Shown here one piece after another: positions 7,449-15,308 of a DNA stretch of 23,253 nucleotides. The stretch comes from CAYUNT01 sp964446285 (GTDB lineage Bacteria > Sumerlaeota > Sumerlaeia > SLMS01 > CAYUNT01), in NCBI GenBank assembly GCA_964446285.1, contig CAYUNT010000055.1:1-23253 (forward strand), read 5' to 3'. How positions within the stretch are numbered: the stretch's first letter is position 1; every line of letters begins with the position of its first letter. A model generated the notes under the pieces. It worked only from the letters and a program-made list of their open reading frames with translations. It did no database searches and was not told the origin of the DNA. Both the position numbers and the translations under genes were made by a program.

Positions 7449-8344
7449 CAACGAAAAAGGCCGCATTTTTCCTTGGATGCACCATCCCGGTCCGGGCGCA
7501 GAACTTCGAGATGTCCACGCGGCGCGTGGCCGAGGCGCTTGGGATCGAACTCGTGGACCTGCCTGCCGCAGGATGCTGCGGATACCCGCTAAAGTCCGTG
7601 GATTTGGCTCAGGCGCGGCTTGTTGCGGCGGCGGCGCTCGCGGATGCCGAAGCCGCCGGGGCGGATCTCATTACGATCTGCACGGCCTGCACGGGCGTCC
7701 TGACGGAAACCGCGCGCGAACTGGCTCACGACGAGGCGCTGCGCGCAGAAGTGAACGCGGGGCTGGCGCGCGTGGGCAAGCGCGTCGAAGGCAAAATCCG
7801 CGTTCGACATTTCGCGAGGTTTTTGCTCGAAGAAATCGGCGAAGACGCGATTCGCGCCAAAATCACAACCGAATTGGCCGGCCTCAAATTCGCCGCGCAT
7901 TACGGCTGCCACTACCTCAAGCCGAGCGAGGTGTATGAGGGATTCGATTCGGCGGAAAACCCAACGAGCCTCGACCGTCTGATCGAGCTGACCGGTGCGG
8001 AGGCGGTGCGCTATCGCGGCAAGAAGACGTGCTGTGGCGGGGCGTGCCTGGCGGTGGACGAGGGGCTGGCGCTGGCGATCTCGAAGGAAAAACTTGATAC
8101 GATCAAGGCGCGTGGCGCGGATGGCATCGTGCTCATCTGCCCGTTTTGCAGCATTATGTATGATTCGAGCCAGAAAAAGATCGAGGCGCTGGCCGCGGCT
8201 CCCTATGCGCTTCCAGTGTTGTATTATCCGCAGCTGCTCGGGCTGGCGTTTGGGATGGACCCCAAGTCGCTCGGATTTGCAATGAACCGCGTGAAAGCGA
8301 ACGATCTGCTCGCGCGAATTCCCCAGACGGCGCGCGCGGGATGA
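7445..8344 (+). CDS. hdrB: HdrB-like heterodisulfide reductase catalytic subunit (two CCG domains)
   Basis: A 299-residue protein with two CCG (cysteine-rich) domains. Domain 1 has GC in FFLGCTIPV, the CC of AAGCCGYPL and CTACTG. Domain 2 has HYGCHYLKPSEV, the CC of KTCCGGACLA and CPFCSIMYDSSQ. In methanogen HdrB these cysteines bind two noncubane [4Fe-4S] clusters that cleave CoM-S-S-CoB. All cysteine positions of both domains appear present, so the site should be functional. Bacterial homologues act on other disulfides, and the true substrate here is unknown. The gene is coupled to hdrC by an ATGA overlap and is followed by a 244-base gap containing repeats before the hdrA fusion. Confidence 0.92.
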   Translation: MTTKKAAFFLGCTIPVRAQNFEMSTRRVAEALGIELVDLPAAGCCGYPLKSVDLAQARLVAAAALADAEAAGADLITICTACTGVLTETARELAHDEALRAEVNAGLARVGKRVEGKIRVRHFARFLLEEIGEDAIRAKITTELAGLKFAAHYGCHYLKPSEVYEGFDSAENPTSLDRLIELTGAEAVRYRGKKTCCGGACLAVDEGLALAISKEKLDTIKARGADGIVLICPFCSIMYDSSQKKIEALAAAPYALPVLYYPQLLGLAFGMDPKSLGFAMNRVKANDLLARIPQTARAG

Positions 8345-8389
8345 GCGCGGGTGTCGTGGGCGCGTGCAATGCGGCACGCCGCCAGGATG

Positions 8390-8434
8390 GATGGGACCAA
8401 TGAGACCGATGGGACAAATGGGACCAATTAGGCA
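8390..8434. repeat. Nonanucleotide repeat (RATGGGACC)
   Basis: Four and a half consecutive 9-base units: GATGGGACC, AATGAGACC, GATGGGACA, AATGGGACC, then a decayed AATTAGGCA. It is in the hdrB-hdrA gap, 60 bases upstream of the heptanucleotide array, and its period differs from that array. No gene or stable hairpin explains it. Confidence 0.75.
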
Positions 8435-8496
8435 GGCAGTTCGTATCAGGCCGACGGTCTTTCTTGCTATCCGCTGCCCACTGTCCGCTCTTTTCA

Positions 8497-8545
8497 CTCA
8501 CAACCCACAACCCACAACCCACAACTCACAACCCACAACTCACAA
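8497..8545. repeat. Heptanucleotide tandem repeat array (CYCACAA), second copy
   Basis: Seven uninterrupted 7-base units alternating CTCACAA and CCCACAA, followed by a pyrimidine-rich run. The preceding bases (around 8475-8495) contain CCCACTG, which resembles the degenerate part of the array at 65-99. Both copies therefore share unit, flank and the following T-rich stretch, suggesting a dispersed intergenic element. This copy lies 44 bases before the hdrA start. Confidence 0.85.
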
Positions 8546-8588
8546 CTTCTTTTTTCCAACTCGCTGAGACGACAATTAGGTGCGCAGA

Positions 8589-11500
8589 ATGAGCGAAATG
8601 CCAGTCAAAACACATAGCGCAAACGGCGCGGGCGCGGCGCAAAATAGCATAGGCAGCGTCATGGTAATCGGTGGGGGAGTCGGGGGCGTTCAGGCATCCC
8701 TCGATCTCGCCGACGCCGGATATAAGGTATATCTGGTCGAGGAAAAATCGAGCATTGGCGGCGTGATGGCGCAACTCGATAAGACGTTCCCGACCAACGA
8801 TTGCTCGATGTGCATTCTCGCGCCGAAACTCGTGGATGCGGGAAATCATCCGAATATCGAGATTCTGGCTAGCACCGAGGTTGTCGGGCTGGAGGGCGAA
8901 CCGGGACATTTCCGCGCCACGGTGCGGCGGCGCGCGCGGTTCATCGACGAAGACATTTGCACGGGCTGCGGCGAATGCGCGACGGTCTGCCCGGTAACGC
9001 TTCCGAGCCTTTTCAACGCGGGCATTGGCGGACGCAAAGCGAGCGACCGGCTCTACCCGCAGGCGGTGCCGAATTCCTTCTCGATCTCGAAAACTGGGCG
9101 CGCGCCATGCAGCAGCGGATGTCCGATCGACACGAGCGTGCAGGCGTATGTGGCGCTGATCGCCGCCGGGAAATTCAAAGAGGCGGCGGACGTAATCCGG
9201 CGCGAGAACCCTCTGCCTTCGATCTGCGGGCGCGTGTGTTTCCACCCGTGCGAGTCGAAATGCAACCGCGGCGCGATCGACGAGCCGGTGAACATCCGCG
9301 CGCTCAAACGGTTTGCGATGGACATGTATCCGACGGCCGATGCACCGAGCGATCTGCCGAAATCGGGCAAGCGCGTGGCGATCATCGGGTCGGGTCCGGC
9401 GGGATTGGCCGCGGCGCAATCGCTCGCGCTCAAGGGACACGCCGTCACGGTCTTCGAGTCACTGCCTGTGCTCGGCGGAATGCTGGCGGTCGGGATTCCT
9501 GAATATCGGCTGCCTCAAGACATCCTCGAACGCGATATCGCACAGATTCGTAATCTGGGCGTGGATTTCCGCGTTGCGGCCGACGTGGGCAAGGACATTC
9601 CAGCGGAGAGCGTGGCGGCGGACTACGACGCGGTGTTTATCGCCACGGGGGCGCACAAAAGCAAGCGGCTCGACATCCCGGGCGAAGATACCGCAGGCGT
9701 GATTCACGGCATTGATTTTTTGCGCCGCCACACACTCGGCGAACCGACAGGCATGGGCCGCAACGTGGTCGTAATCGGCGGCGGCAACACGGCGATCGAC
9801 GCGGCGCGGACGGCCGTGCGCCTGGGCGCGGAAAAGGTGAGCATTGTATATCGCCGCTCGCGCAAGGAAATGCCCGCCGATCCGCTTGAAGTCGATGCCG
9901 CGCTGGCGGAAGGCGTCGAAATTCACTTTCTTGCCGCGCCAGCGCGCGTTGTGGCCGATGAGGCGGGGCGCATGACCGCCATCGAATGCCGCCGCATCGA
10001 ACTCGGCGAACCCGATGCAAGCGGACGGCGGCGTCCGGTCGAGGTGGCGGGAAGCGAGTTTCTGATTGCGGCGGACACGCTGATTCCGGCAGTGAGCCAG
10101 TCGCCCGACGAGCGGCTCGCGAAAGCGTTTGGACTGAAAACGACGCGGTGGGGGACCATCGAGTCGGACGAGGTCACGCTGGCGGCGGCGGGACGCGATG
10201 GATTTTTCGCAGGCGGCGACGTGGTTTTGGGGCCGTCGAGCGTGATCGAGGCCATCGCGCAGGGCAAGCGCGCGGCGGCGGCGATTGACAACATTCTGGC
10301 GGGGCGTCCGGTGAACGCGGGGCTTTCCAAACGCGCGGAACGCCCGAATCCGCTCGATGAAAAACGCCTGGGCGAATTGAAAAAGAAAACCGATCATAAA
10401 GAGCGCACGACTCCTGAAGAACTGGAAGCCGCGAAACGCCGCGCGGGATTCGAAGAAGTCGAAGAGGTTTATTCCGAAGAACAAGCCCGCGCGGAGGCGT
10501 CGCGGTGCCTGAACTGCGCCGATTGTTGCGAGTGTTTCCGGTGCGTCGAGGTCTGCCAGGCGCACGCCATCGACCACCGAATGGGCGACCGCACGCTGGC
10601 GCTCGACGTCGGCGCGGTGATCCTCGCGCCTGGCATCGAGACGTTTATGGCCGAGCGAAAAGGCGAGTTCGGACTTGGTGTTTTCCCGAATGTCGTCACT
10701 TCGCTGCAATATGAACGCCTGCTTTGCGCCTCGGGTCCGTTCCAGGGGCATGTCGTGCGCCCGTCGGATCACAAAGAGCCAAAACGCATCGCGTTCCTGC
10801 AATGCGTCGGCAGCCGCGACATCCGCTGCGGACGCGAGTATTGCTCGTCAGTCTGCTGCACTTACGCAACGAAAGAGGCCATCCTTACGCGCGAACACTG
10901 TCCCGAGGCCGAAATCTCGATCTTTGGCATGGACTTCCGCACGCATGGCAAGGACTTCGAAAAATTCATGCTGCGGGCGCAGCGTGAGAGCGGAGTGCGA
11001 TATGTGCGCTCGCGCGTCCCGGCGGTGGACGAAGACCCCGTCTCGCAAAACCTTGTTCTCACCTACGAAAACGAGAGCGGAGCGACGGTCACAGAGGAGT
11101 TCGATCTCGTCGTGCTGTCCGTGGGGCTGGACGTTTCCGCCAAGGCGCGTGAGTTGGCCGCGACGCTCGGAATCGCGCTCGACGACTTCGGATTTGCGCG
11201 CACGGCCGAAAACCGCCCGCTCGAAACCAGCCGCGAGGGCGTGTTTGTCTGCGGCGCGTTTGAGGCGCCGAAAGACATTCCGGAAACCGTAATGCAAGCC
11301 TCGGCGGCGGCGGCGCTGGCGGCGGCCACACTGCGCGATGCGCGCGGAACAATGGTCACGCGCAAGGAATATCCGCCCGAGAAGGACGTGCGCTTCGAAG
11401 AGCCGCGCGTGGGTGTTTTTGTGTGCTCATGCGGCTCGAACATCGCAGGGACCGTTGATGTGGCGCGGGTTACGGAGGCAGCCAAGGAGTTCCAGAACGT

Positions 11501-13652
11501 CATCTGGGCGGAAAATCTCCTTTATACCTGCTCGCAGGACGCGCTCAACCGCATCAAGGATCGCATCCGCGAACACGATCTGAATCGCGTGGTGGTGGCC
11601 TCGTGCTCACCGCGCACGCATGAAAAACTGTTCCAGGAAAATATCCGCGAAATCGGCCTGAATCGCTACTTATTCGAAATGGCGAATATACGCGATCATT
11701 GTTCGTGGGTGCATCGCGCGCAGCCTGTGGCGGCAACCAACAAAGCTATCGACCTCGTGCGCGGGGCCGTGGCGAAGGTGCGGCTGGCAGAGCCGCTTCC
11801 CACGCAATTCTTTGATATTACCAAGTCGGGCCTTGTGATTGGCGGCGGAGTGGCGGGGATGAATGCGGCGCTTTCGCTCGCCGAACAAGGGTTCGACGTG
11901 CATCTGGTCGAGCGCGAACTCGAACTGGGCGGCCTGGCACGGCGAATCCATGCCACGATCGAAGGAATGGACGTCGGCGAATACCTCGCCGATCTGGCGC
12001 GGCGCGTGATGTCGAATCCGCGAATCACTTGTTACACAGGAGCGCGTGTCAAATCGGTCGAGGGCAGCATCGGTCATTTCGCCTCGTTGCTGGAAACGCC
12101 CGGCGGCGAACAGCGCATCGAGCATGGCGTTATTATAGTGGCGACGGGCGCGCGCGAATACGAGCCATCGGAATTCGGGCGCGGCTCGCATCCTGGCGTG
12201 ATGACGCAGATGGAATTCGAGGCGCGCGTGGCCGCGGCGGAGAATGCCAAGGATCAGAAAGCCGTGCGTGAAATCGCCGATCTGAACTCGGTTTTCATGA
12301 TCCAGTGCGTTGGCTCGCGCACGGAAGAGTATCCAAATTGCAGCCGCGTTTGCTGCGCCGAGGCTGTGAAAAACGCCATCGCCTTCAAACGCCTTCGTCC
12401 GGCGGCATCGGTGACGATCCTCTACCGCGATCTTCGCACTTACGGCCTGATGGAAAAACAATACCGCATTGCGCGCGAGTTGGGCGTGATGTTTGTGCGC
12501 TACGATGTCGCGAATCCACCGGAGGTGATAACTTCCGGCGCCAATGGCTCGGCGGGGACGCTGAAGGTGCGCTACCGCGATCCAATCCTGGGGCGCGACA
12601 TCGAGGCGGACGCCGATGCCGTTGTGCTTTCGGCGGGTGTCCGGCCCGAACATGGCAACGAAACCCTTGCGCCTATGCTGAAGGTCCCGCTAACGGCGGA
12701 CGGCTACTTCTTCGAGGCGCACGTAAAACTGCGGCCCGTGGATTTCGCGACGGATGGAATTTTCGTCTGTGGAATGGCGCACGGTCCGAAACTTATCAAG
12801 GAAGCGGCGGCGCAAGGTTTAGCTGCAGCCTCGCGCGCAGGAACGATCCTTGCCCAGGATCGCATGGAAGCGCTGAGCATTGTGTCGGTCGTCGATGCGA
12901 ACGCCTGCTCGGGATGCCGCCTGTGCAACACGCTTTGCGCCTACGACGCAATTTCCTTCGACGAAAAGAAGGGCGTGAGCGTCATCAACGCGAGCGTATG
13001 CAAGGGATGCGGAACGTGCGCGGCGAATTGCCCGAGCGGGGCGATCACGCCGCTGAATTTCCGCGATGATCAGCTCTTCGACCAAATCGCCGCCGCGGCG
13101 ATGTTCGCCTCGGACGCATACGGCGCCGAGGAGGCGTGCGGATGCGGCGCGGAATGCGAATTCGCTGCCGCGAAGAAAGAAAGCGAAAATGGGGCAGCAA
13201 ACGGCGCGCAATTCGAGCCGCGCATTCTCGCCTTCCTCTGCAACTGGTGCTCGTATGCCGGAGCGGATTTGGCGGGGATCAGCCGCGCGCAATATCCAGC
13301 GAATCTGCGCGTAATTCGCGTGATGTGCAGCGGGCGCGTCAGTCCGCTTTTTGTGCTCAAGGCGCTCGAAGAAGGCTTCGATGGCGTCTGGATTTCCGGC
13401 TGCCACCCGGGCGACTGCCACTATATCGAAGGCAACTTCCACGCGCGTCGCCGGTGGATGGCTTTCCGCGAGTTGATGGAAGCCTCCGGCATGGACATGC
13501 GCCGCGTGACGTTTAGTTGGGTTTCGGCGTCCGAGAGCCAGAAATTCGCCGAGACGGCTAAAAGCGTGGTCGAAAAGGTTCGCGCGCTCGGTCCCAACCG
13601 CCGCTTCAGCCGCCTCAGCCCCACTCGCGCCACCGAACCGGCGTATTTCTAA
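8589..13652 (+). CDS. hdrA: Giant HdrA-type fusion: HdrA with GltD/NfnB-like insertion, second HdrA, two ferredoxin motifs, MvhD
   Basis: A 1687-residue flavin/Fe-S protein. Residues about 25-170 are an HdrA/QmoA-like start with a GGGVGG dinucleotide fold, the TFPTNDCSMCILAPKL signature and a cluster at C124-C134. Residues about 170-590 are a GltD/NfnB-like insertion: an N-terminal cysteine-rich Fe-S part (CSSGCP, CGRVCFHPCESKC), a GSGPAGLAAA FAD site and a GGGNTAIDAA NAD(P) site. At about 637-915 the first HdrA resumes (CLNCADCCECFRCVEVC, FLQCVGSRD). Residues about 940-1425 are a second HdrA (VCSCGSNIAG, GGGVAGMNAALS, FMIQCVGSRT). Two [4Fe-4S] motifs follow at about 1440 and 1471, then an MvhD/FlxD-like domain at about 1548-1650 (LCNWCSYAGAD, SGCHPGDCHY). 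A full-length HdrA is normally about 650 residues. The ATG at 8589 with AGGTG 6 bases upstream is preferred over a GTG at 8580. It is the predicted electron-splitting hub of the operon. Confidence 0.93.
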   Translation: MSEMPVKTHSANGAGAAQNSIGSVMVIGGGVGGVQASLDLADAGYKVYLVEEKSSIGGVMAQLDKTFPTNDCSMCILAPKLVDAGNHPNIEILASTEVVGLEGEPGHFRATVRRRARFIDEDICTGCGECATVCPVTLPSLFNAGIGGRKASDRLYPQAVPNSFSISKTGRAPCSSGCPIDTSVQAYVALIAAGKFKEAADVIRRENPLPSICGRVCFHPCESKCNRGAIDEPVNIRALKRFAMDMYPTADAPSDLPKSGKRVAIIGSGPAGLAAAQSLALKGHAVTVFESLPVLGGMLAVGIPEYRLPQDILERDIAQIRNLGVDFRVAADVGKDIPAESVAADYDAVFIATGAHKSKRLDIPGEDTAGVIHGIDFLRRHTLGEPTGMGRNVVVIGGGNTAIDAARTAVRLGAEKVSIVYRRSRKEMPADPLEVDAALAEGVEIHFLAAPARVVADEAGRMTAIECRRIELGEPDASGRRRPVEVAGSEFLIAADTLIPAVSQSPDERLAKAFGLKTTRWGTIESDEVTLAAAGRDGFFAGGDVVLGPSSVIEAIAQGKRAAAAIDNILAGRPVNAGLSKRAERPNPLDEKRLGELKKKTDHKERTTPEELEAAKRRAGFEEVEEVYSEEQARAEASRCLNCADCCECFRCVEVCQAHAIDHRMGDRTLALDVGAVILAPGIETFMAERKGEFGLGVFPNVVTSLQYERLLCASGPFQGHVVRPSDHKEPKRIAFLQCVGSRDIRCGREYCSSVCCTYATKEAILTREHCPEAEISIFGMDFRTHGKDFEKFMLRAQRESGVRYVRSRVPAVDEDPVSQNLVLTYENESGATVTEEFDLVVLSVGLDVSAKARELAATLGIALDDFGFARTAENRPLETSREGVFVCGAFEAPKDIPETVMQASAAAALAAATLRDARGTMVTRKEYPPEKDVRFEEPRVGVFVCSCGSNIAGTVDVARVTEAAKEFQNVIWAENLLYTCSQDALNRIKDRIREHDLNRVVVASCSPRTHEKLFQENIREIGLNRYLFEMANIRDHCSWVHRAQPVAATNKAIDLVRGAVAKVRLAEPLPTQFFDITKSGLVIGGGVAGMNAALSLAEQGFDVHLVERELELGGLARRIHATIEGMDVGEYLADLARRVMSNPRITCYTGARVKSVEGSIGHFASLLETPGGEQRIEHGVIIVATGAREYEPSEFGRGSHPGVMTQMEFEARVAAAENAKDQKAVREIADLNSVFMIQCVGSRTEEYPNCSRVCCAEAVKNAIAFKRLRPAASVTILYRDLRTYGLMEKQYRIARELGVMFVRYDVANPPEVITSGANGSAGTLKVRYRDPILGRDIEADADAVVLSAGVRPEHGNETLAPMLKVPLTADGYFFEAHVKLRPVDFATDGIFVCGMAHGPKLIKEAAAQGLAAASRAGTILAQDRMEALSIVSVVDANACSGCRLCNTLCAYDAISFDEKKGVSVINASVCKGCGTCAANCPSGAITPLNFRDDQLFDQIAAAAMFASDAYGAEEACGCGAECEFAAAKKESENGAANGAQFEPRILAFLCNWCSYAGADLAGISRAQYPANLRVIRVMCSGRVSPLFVLKALEEGFDGVWISGCHPGDCHYIEGNFHARRRWMAFRELMEASGMDMRRVTFSWVSASESQKFAETAKSVVEKVRALGPNRRFSRLSPTRATEPAYF

Positions 13653-13665
13653 GGGAGCCAGTGCC

Positions 13666-14013
13666 ATGCAAGGCGCGAATCGAAGCATTCAGTTGCCGGA
13701 CATCACTTCGGAGGTGATTCAAGAAATCGCTTGGCGTATTGCCGCGCAATTTGCGCCGGAGAAGATCATTCTTTTTGGCTCTCGCGCCTGGGGAAATCCA
13801 TCGGCGGAAAGCGACGTGGACCTGCTTGTTATTATGGAGAGTGACAAACGCCCCGCCCGCAGAAGCGCTGAAATCAGCATGGCCTGCCGTCCTCCGATGG
13901 TGGCCATGGACATCCTGGTCCGCACCCCCGAGGAAATACAAGAACGCCTGCGCATAAAGGACCCGTTTCTTTTGCAAATTCTTGAGAAGGGAAAAGTCCT
14001 TTATGAGCGATGA
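13666..14013 (+). CDS. Minimal nucleotidyltransferase (MNT, MntA-like)
   Basis: A 115-residue protein of the polymerase-beta nucleotidyltransferase superfamily. The signature is ILFGSRAWGNPSAESDVDLLV: G38-S39 of the GS motif and the metal ligands D50 and D52, with the third acidic residue D82 in AMDILV. All catalytic residues are present. Such proteins transfer AMP or other NMPs to a target and commonly pair with HEPN proteins, the NTase being the antitoxin in characterised MntA/HepT pairs. AAGGGAG lies 8 bases before the ATG and overlaps the hdrA stop region. The stop overlaps the next gene by 11 bases. Both this gene and the next look less GC-rich than their neighbours, which would fit acquisition by transfer. 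Confidence 0.88.
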   Translation: MQGANRSIQLPDITSEVIQEIAWRIAAQFAPEKIILFGSRAWGNPSAESDVDLLVIMESDKRPARRSAEISMACRPPMVAMDILVRTPEEIQERLRIKDPFLLQILEKGKVLYER

Positions 14014-14416
14014 ACTGGTTCGGGAATGGGTTCGGAAGGCTGAGCAGGACTGGACCGCCCTTCAGGTGTTGGCGCAGGGGGATGTGGGTTTGGTAGCGGA
14101 TGTTATGGCGTTTCATGCGCAGCAATGCGCAGAGAAATATCTGAAAGCAATGCTGCAAAAACATGGGATGGCGCCGCCACGAATTCATAGTCTGTCGGCG
14201 CTTCTGGATATGCTAAATGCTTCTGAGGAAAATTTTGATACAATACGGGCGGAGTGTGAGTATTTGTCGCCCTTTGCAGTGAATTTCCGCTATCCTGGAG
14301 AGGAATCCACCCGGGATGACGCCGTCGAGGCAATGAATTGCGCCGAAACAATCCGCAAAGAGATCAGAGGCAGGTTCGGTTTCCCATGCGAATCCTCGCA
14401 CAGAGGCAGGAGATAG
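14003..14416 (+). CDS. HEPN-domain protein paired with the nucleotidyltransferase
   Basis: A 137-residue all-alpha HEPN protein of the PF05168 type. Recognisable pieces are VREWVRKAEQDW at the N-terminus, the AFHAQQCAEKYLKAML helix (about residues 36-51), RIHSL near 60 and YLSPFAVNFRYPGE near 87-100. The RX4-6H motif of RNase-type HEPN toxins is not seen: R60 and H62 are too close and no other pair fits. It may therefore be a non-nuclease HEPN subunit, or the active site differs. The ATG at 14003 begins the domain cleanly and has AAGGGAA upstream; an in-frame upstream start at 13982 is less likely. The gene overlaps the nucleotidyltransferase gene and ends 4 bases before the next Fe-S gene, so it is embedded in the redox operon. 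Confidence 0.85.
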   Translation: MSDELVREWVRKAEQDWTALQVLAQGDVGLVADVMAFHAQQCAEKYLKAMLQKHGMAPPRIHSLSALLDMLNASEENFDTIRAECEYLSPFAVNFRYPGEESTRDDAVEAMNCAETIRKEIRGRFGFPCESSHRGRR

Positions 14417-14420
14417 ATTC

Positions 14421-15308
14421 GTGAATGATGTGACACGGCAATTGATAGAAAAGGCGCGGCGGCTGCTTTCCGATGGCACAGTGAAGGTGGTCATCGGATA
14501 TGAGGTGCGCGCGAATGGCGAGACAACGCCTGTGTTTATCCGGTGCGCGGAGGATTGCGAACGGCTCGTTTTCAACGACCGCTGTTACGCCAATCTGACC
14601 GGGTATCTGACAAAGCCCGAGGTGCGCGCGCTCGGGCGGCCCGCCATCGTCTCGAAGGGCTGCGACAACCGCGCGATCAATGTTCTCATCAACGAGGCGC
14701 GCGTCCGCCGCGAAGACATCTACATCCTTGGCGTGGAATGCCCCGGCATGGACAAGCCGGTTTGCGCCTGGTGCGAACGCCCCGCGCCAACAGATTTCGA
14801 TGACCTCATTCCTGCGGACAAACCTAAGGCTCCAGCTGGAGTTTCGGCCGTCGAGCCATCCTCCGCCGGCGCTGCTGCTGCGGGCGAATCGGGCGAGTCG
14901 GGCGAACTTGCCGCGCTCGATTCCATGTCGCCCGAGGAGCGCTGGGACTATTGGATGAGCGAGTTTTCACGCTGCATCCGGTGTTTTGCCTGCCGCCAGA
15001 TTTGTCCGATCTGCCACTGCAAACGCTGCATGGCCGAAAAAAATCAGCCGCAATGGATTGATTCGAGTCCGCATCCGCGCGGCAACCTCAAATGGAATCT
15101 GATTCGCGCATTTCATCAGACTGGGCGTTGCGTCGAGTGCGGCGAATGCGAGCGAGCCTGTCCAATGGGAATTCCGCTCAGCCGCCTTTCGCGCGGAATT
15201 CGCGAACTGACTCGCGAGAAGTTTGCCTTCACACCCGGCATCGATCCAAAAACCGCGCCGCCGCTTGCCTCGTTCCGCGAAGACGATCAGGAGGATTTCT
15301 TTCAATGA
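14421..15308 (+). CDS. Two-cluster [4Fe-4S] protein, FlxB/FlxC-like electron-transfer subunit
   Basis: A 295-residue iron-sulfur protein. The N-terminal half has scattered cysteines (CAEDCERL, VECPGM, CAWCERP) in a region resembling F420-hydrogenase-beta/formate-dehydrogenase-beta-like N-terminal domains, possibly binding a further cofactor. An Ala/Gly/Ser/Glu-rich linker lies near residues 140-160. The C-terminal half holds two cluster sets, beginning C185 (CIRCFACRQICPICHC, with extra cysteines) and C237 (CVECGECERACPMG). Such subunits link the flavin protein FlxA to HdrA in Flx-Hdr loci. GTG start with GCAGGAGA about 7 bases upstream; the stop overlaps the next start as ATGA. The assignment to the B or C subunit is uncertain. 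Confidence 0.8.
   Translation: MNDVTRQLIEKARRLLSDGTVKVVIGYEVRANGETTPVFIRCAEDCERLVFNDRCYANLTGYLTKPEVRALGRPAIVSKGCDNRAINVLINEARVRREDIYILGVECPGMDKPVCAWCERPAPTDFDDLIPADKPKAPAGVSAVEPSSAGAAAAGESGESGELAALDSMSPEERWDYWMSEFSRCIRCFACRQICPICHCKRCMAEKNQPQWIDSSPHPRGNLKWNLIRAFHQTGRCVECGECERACPMGIPLSRLSRGIRELTREKFAFTPGIDPKTAPPLASFREDDQEDFFQ

Noticed and set aside
13982..14416. Longer HEPN start at 13982
   Set aside because: The added residues do not match the family, and the ATG at 14003 has a suitable AAGGGAA upstream.
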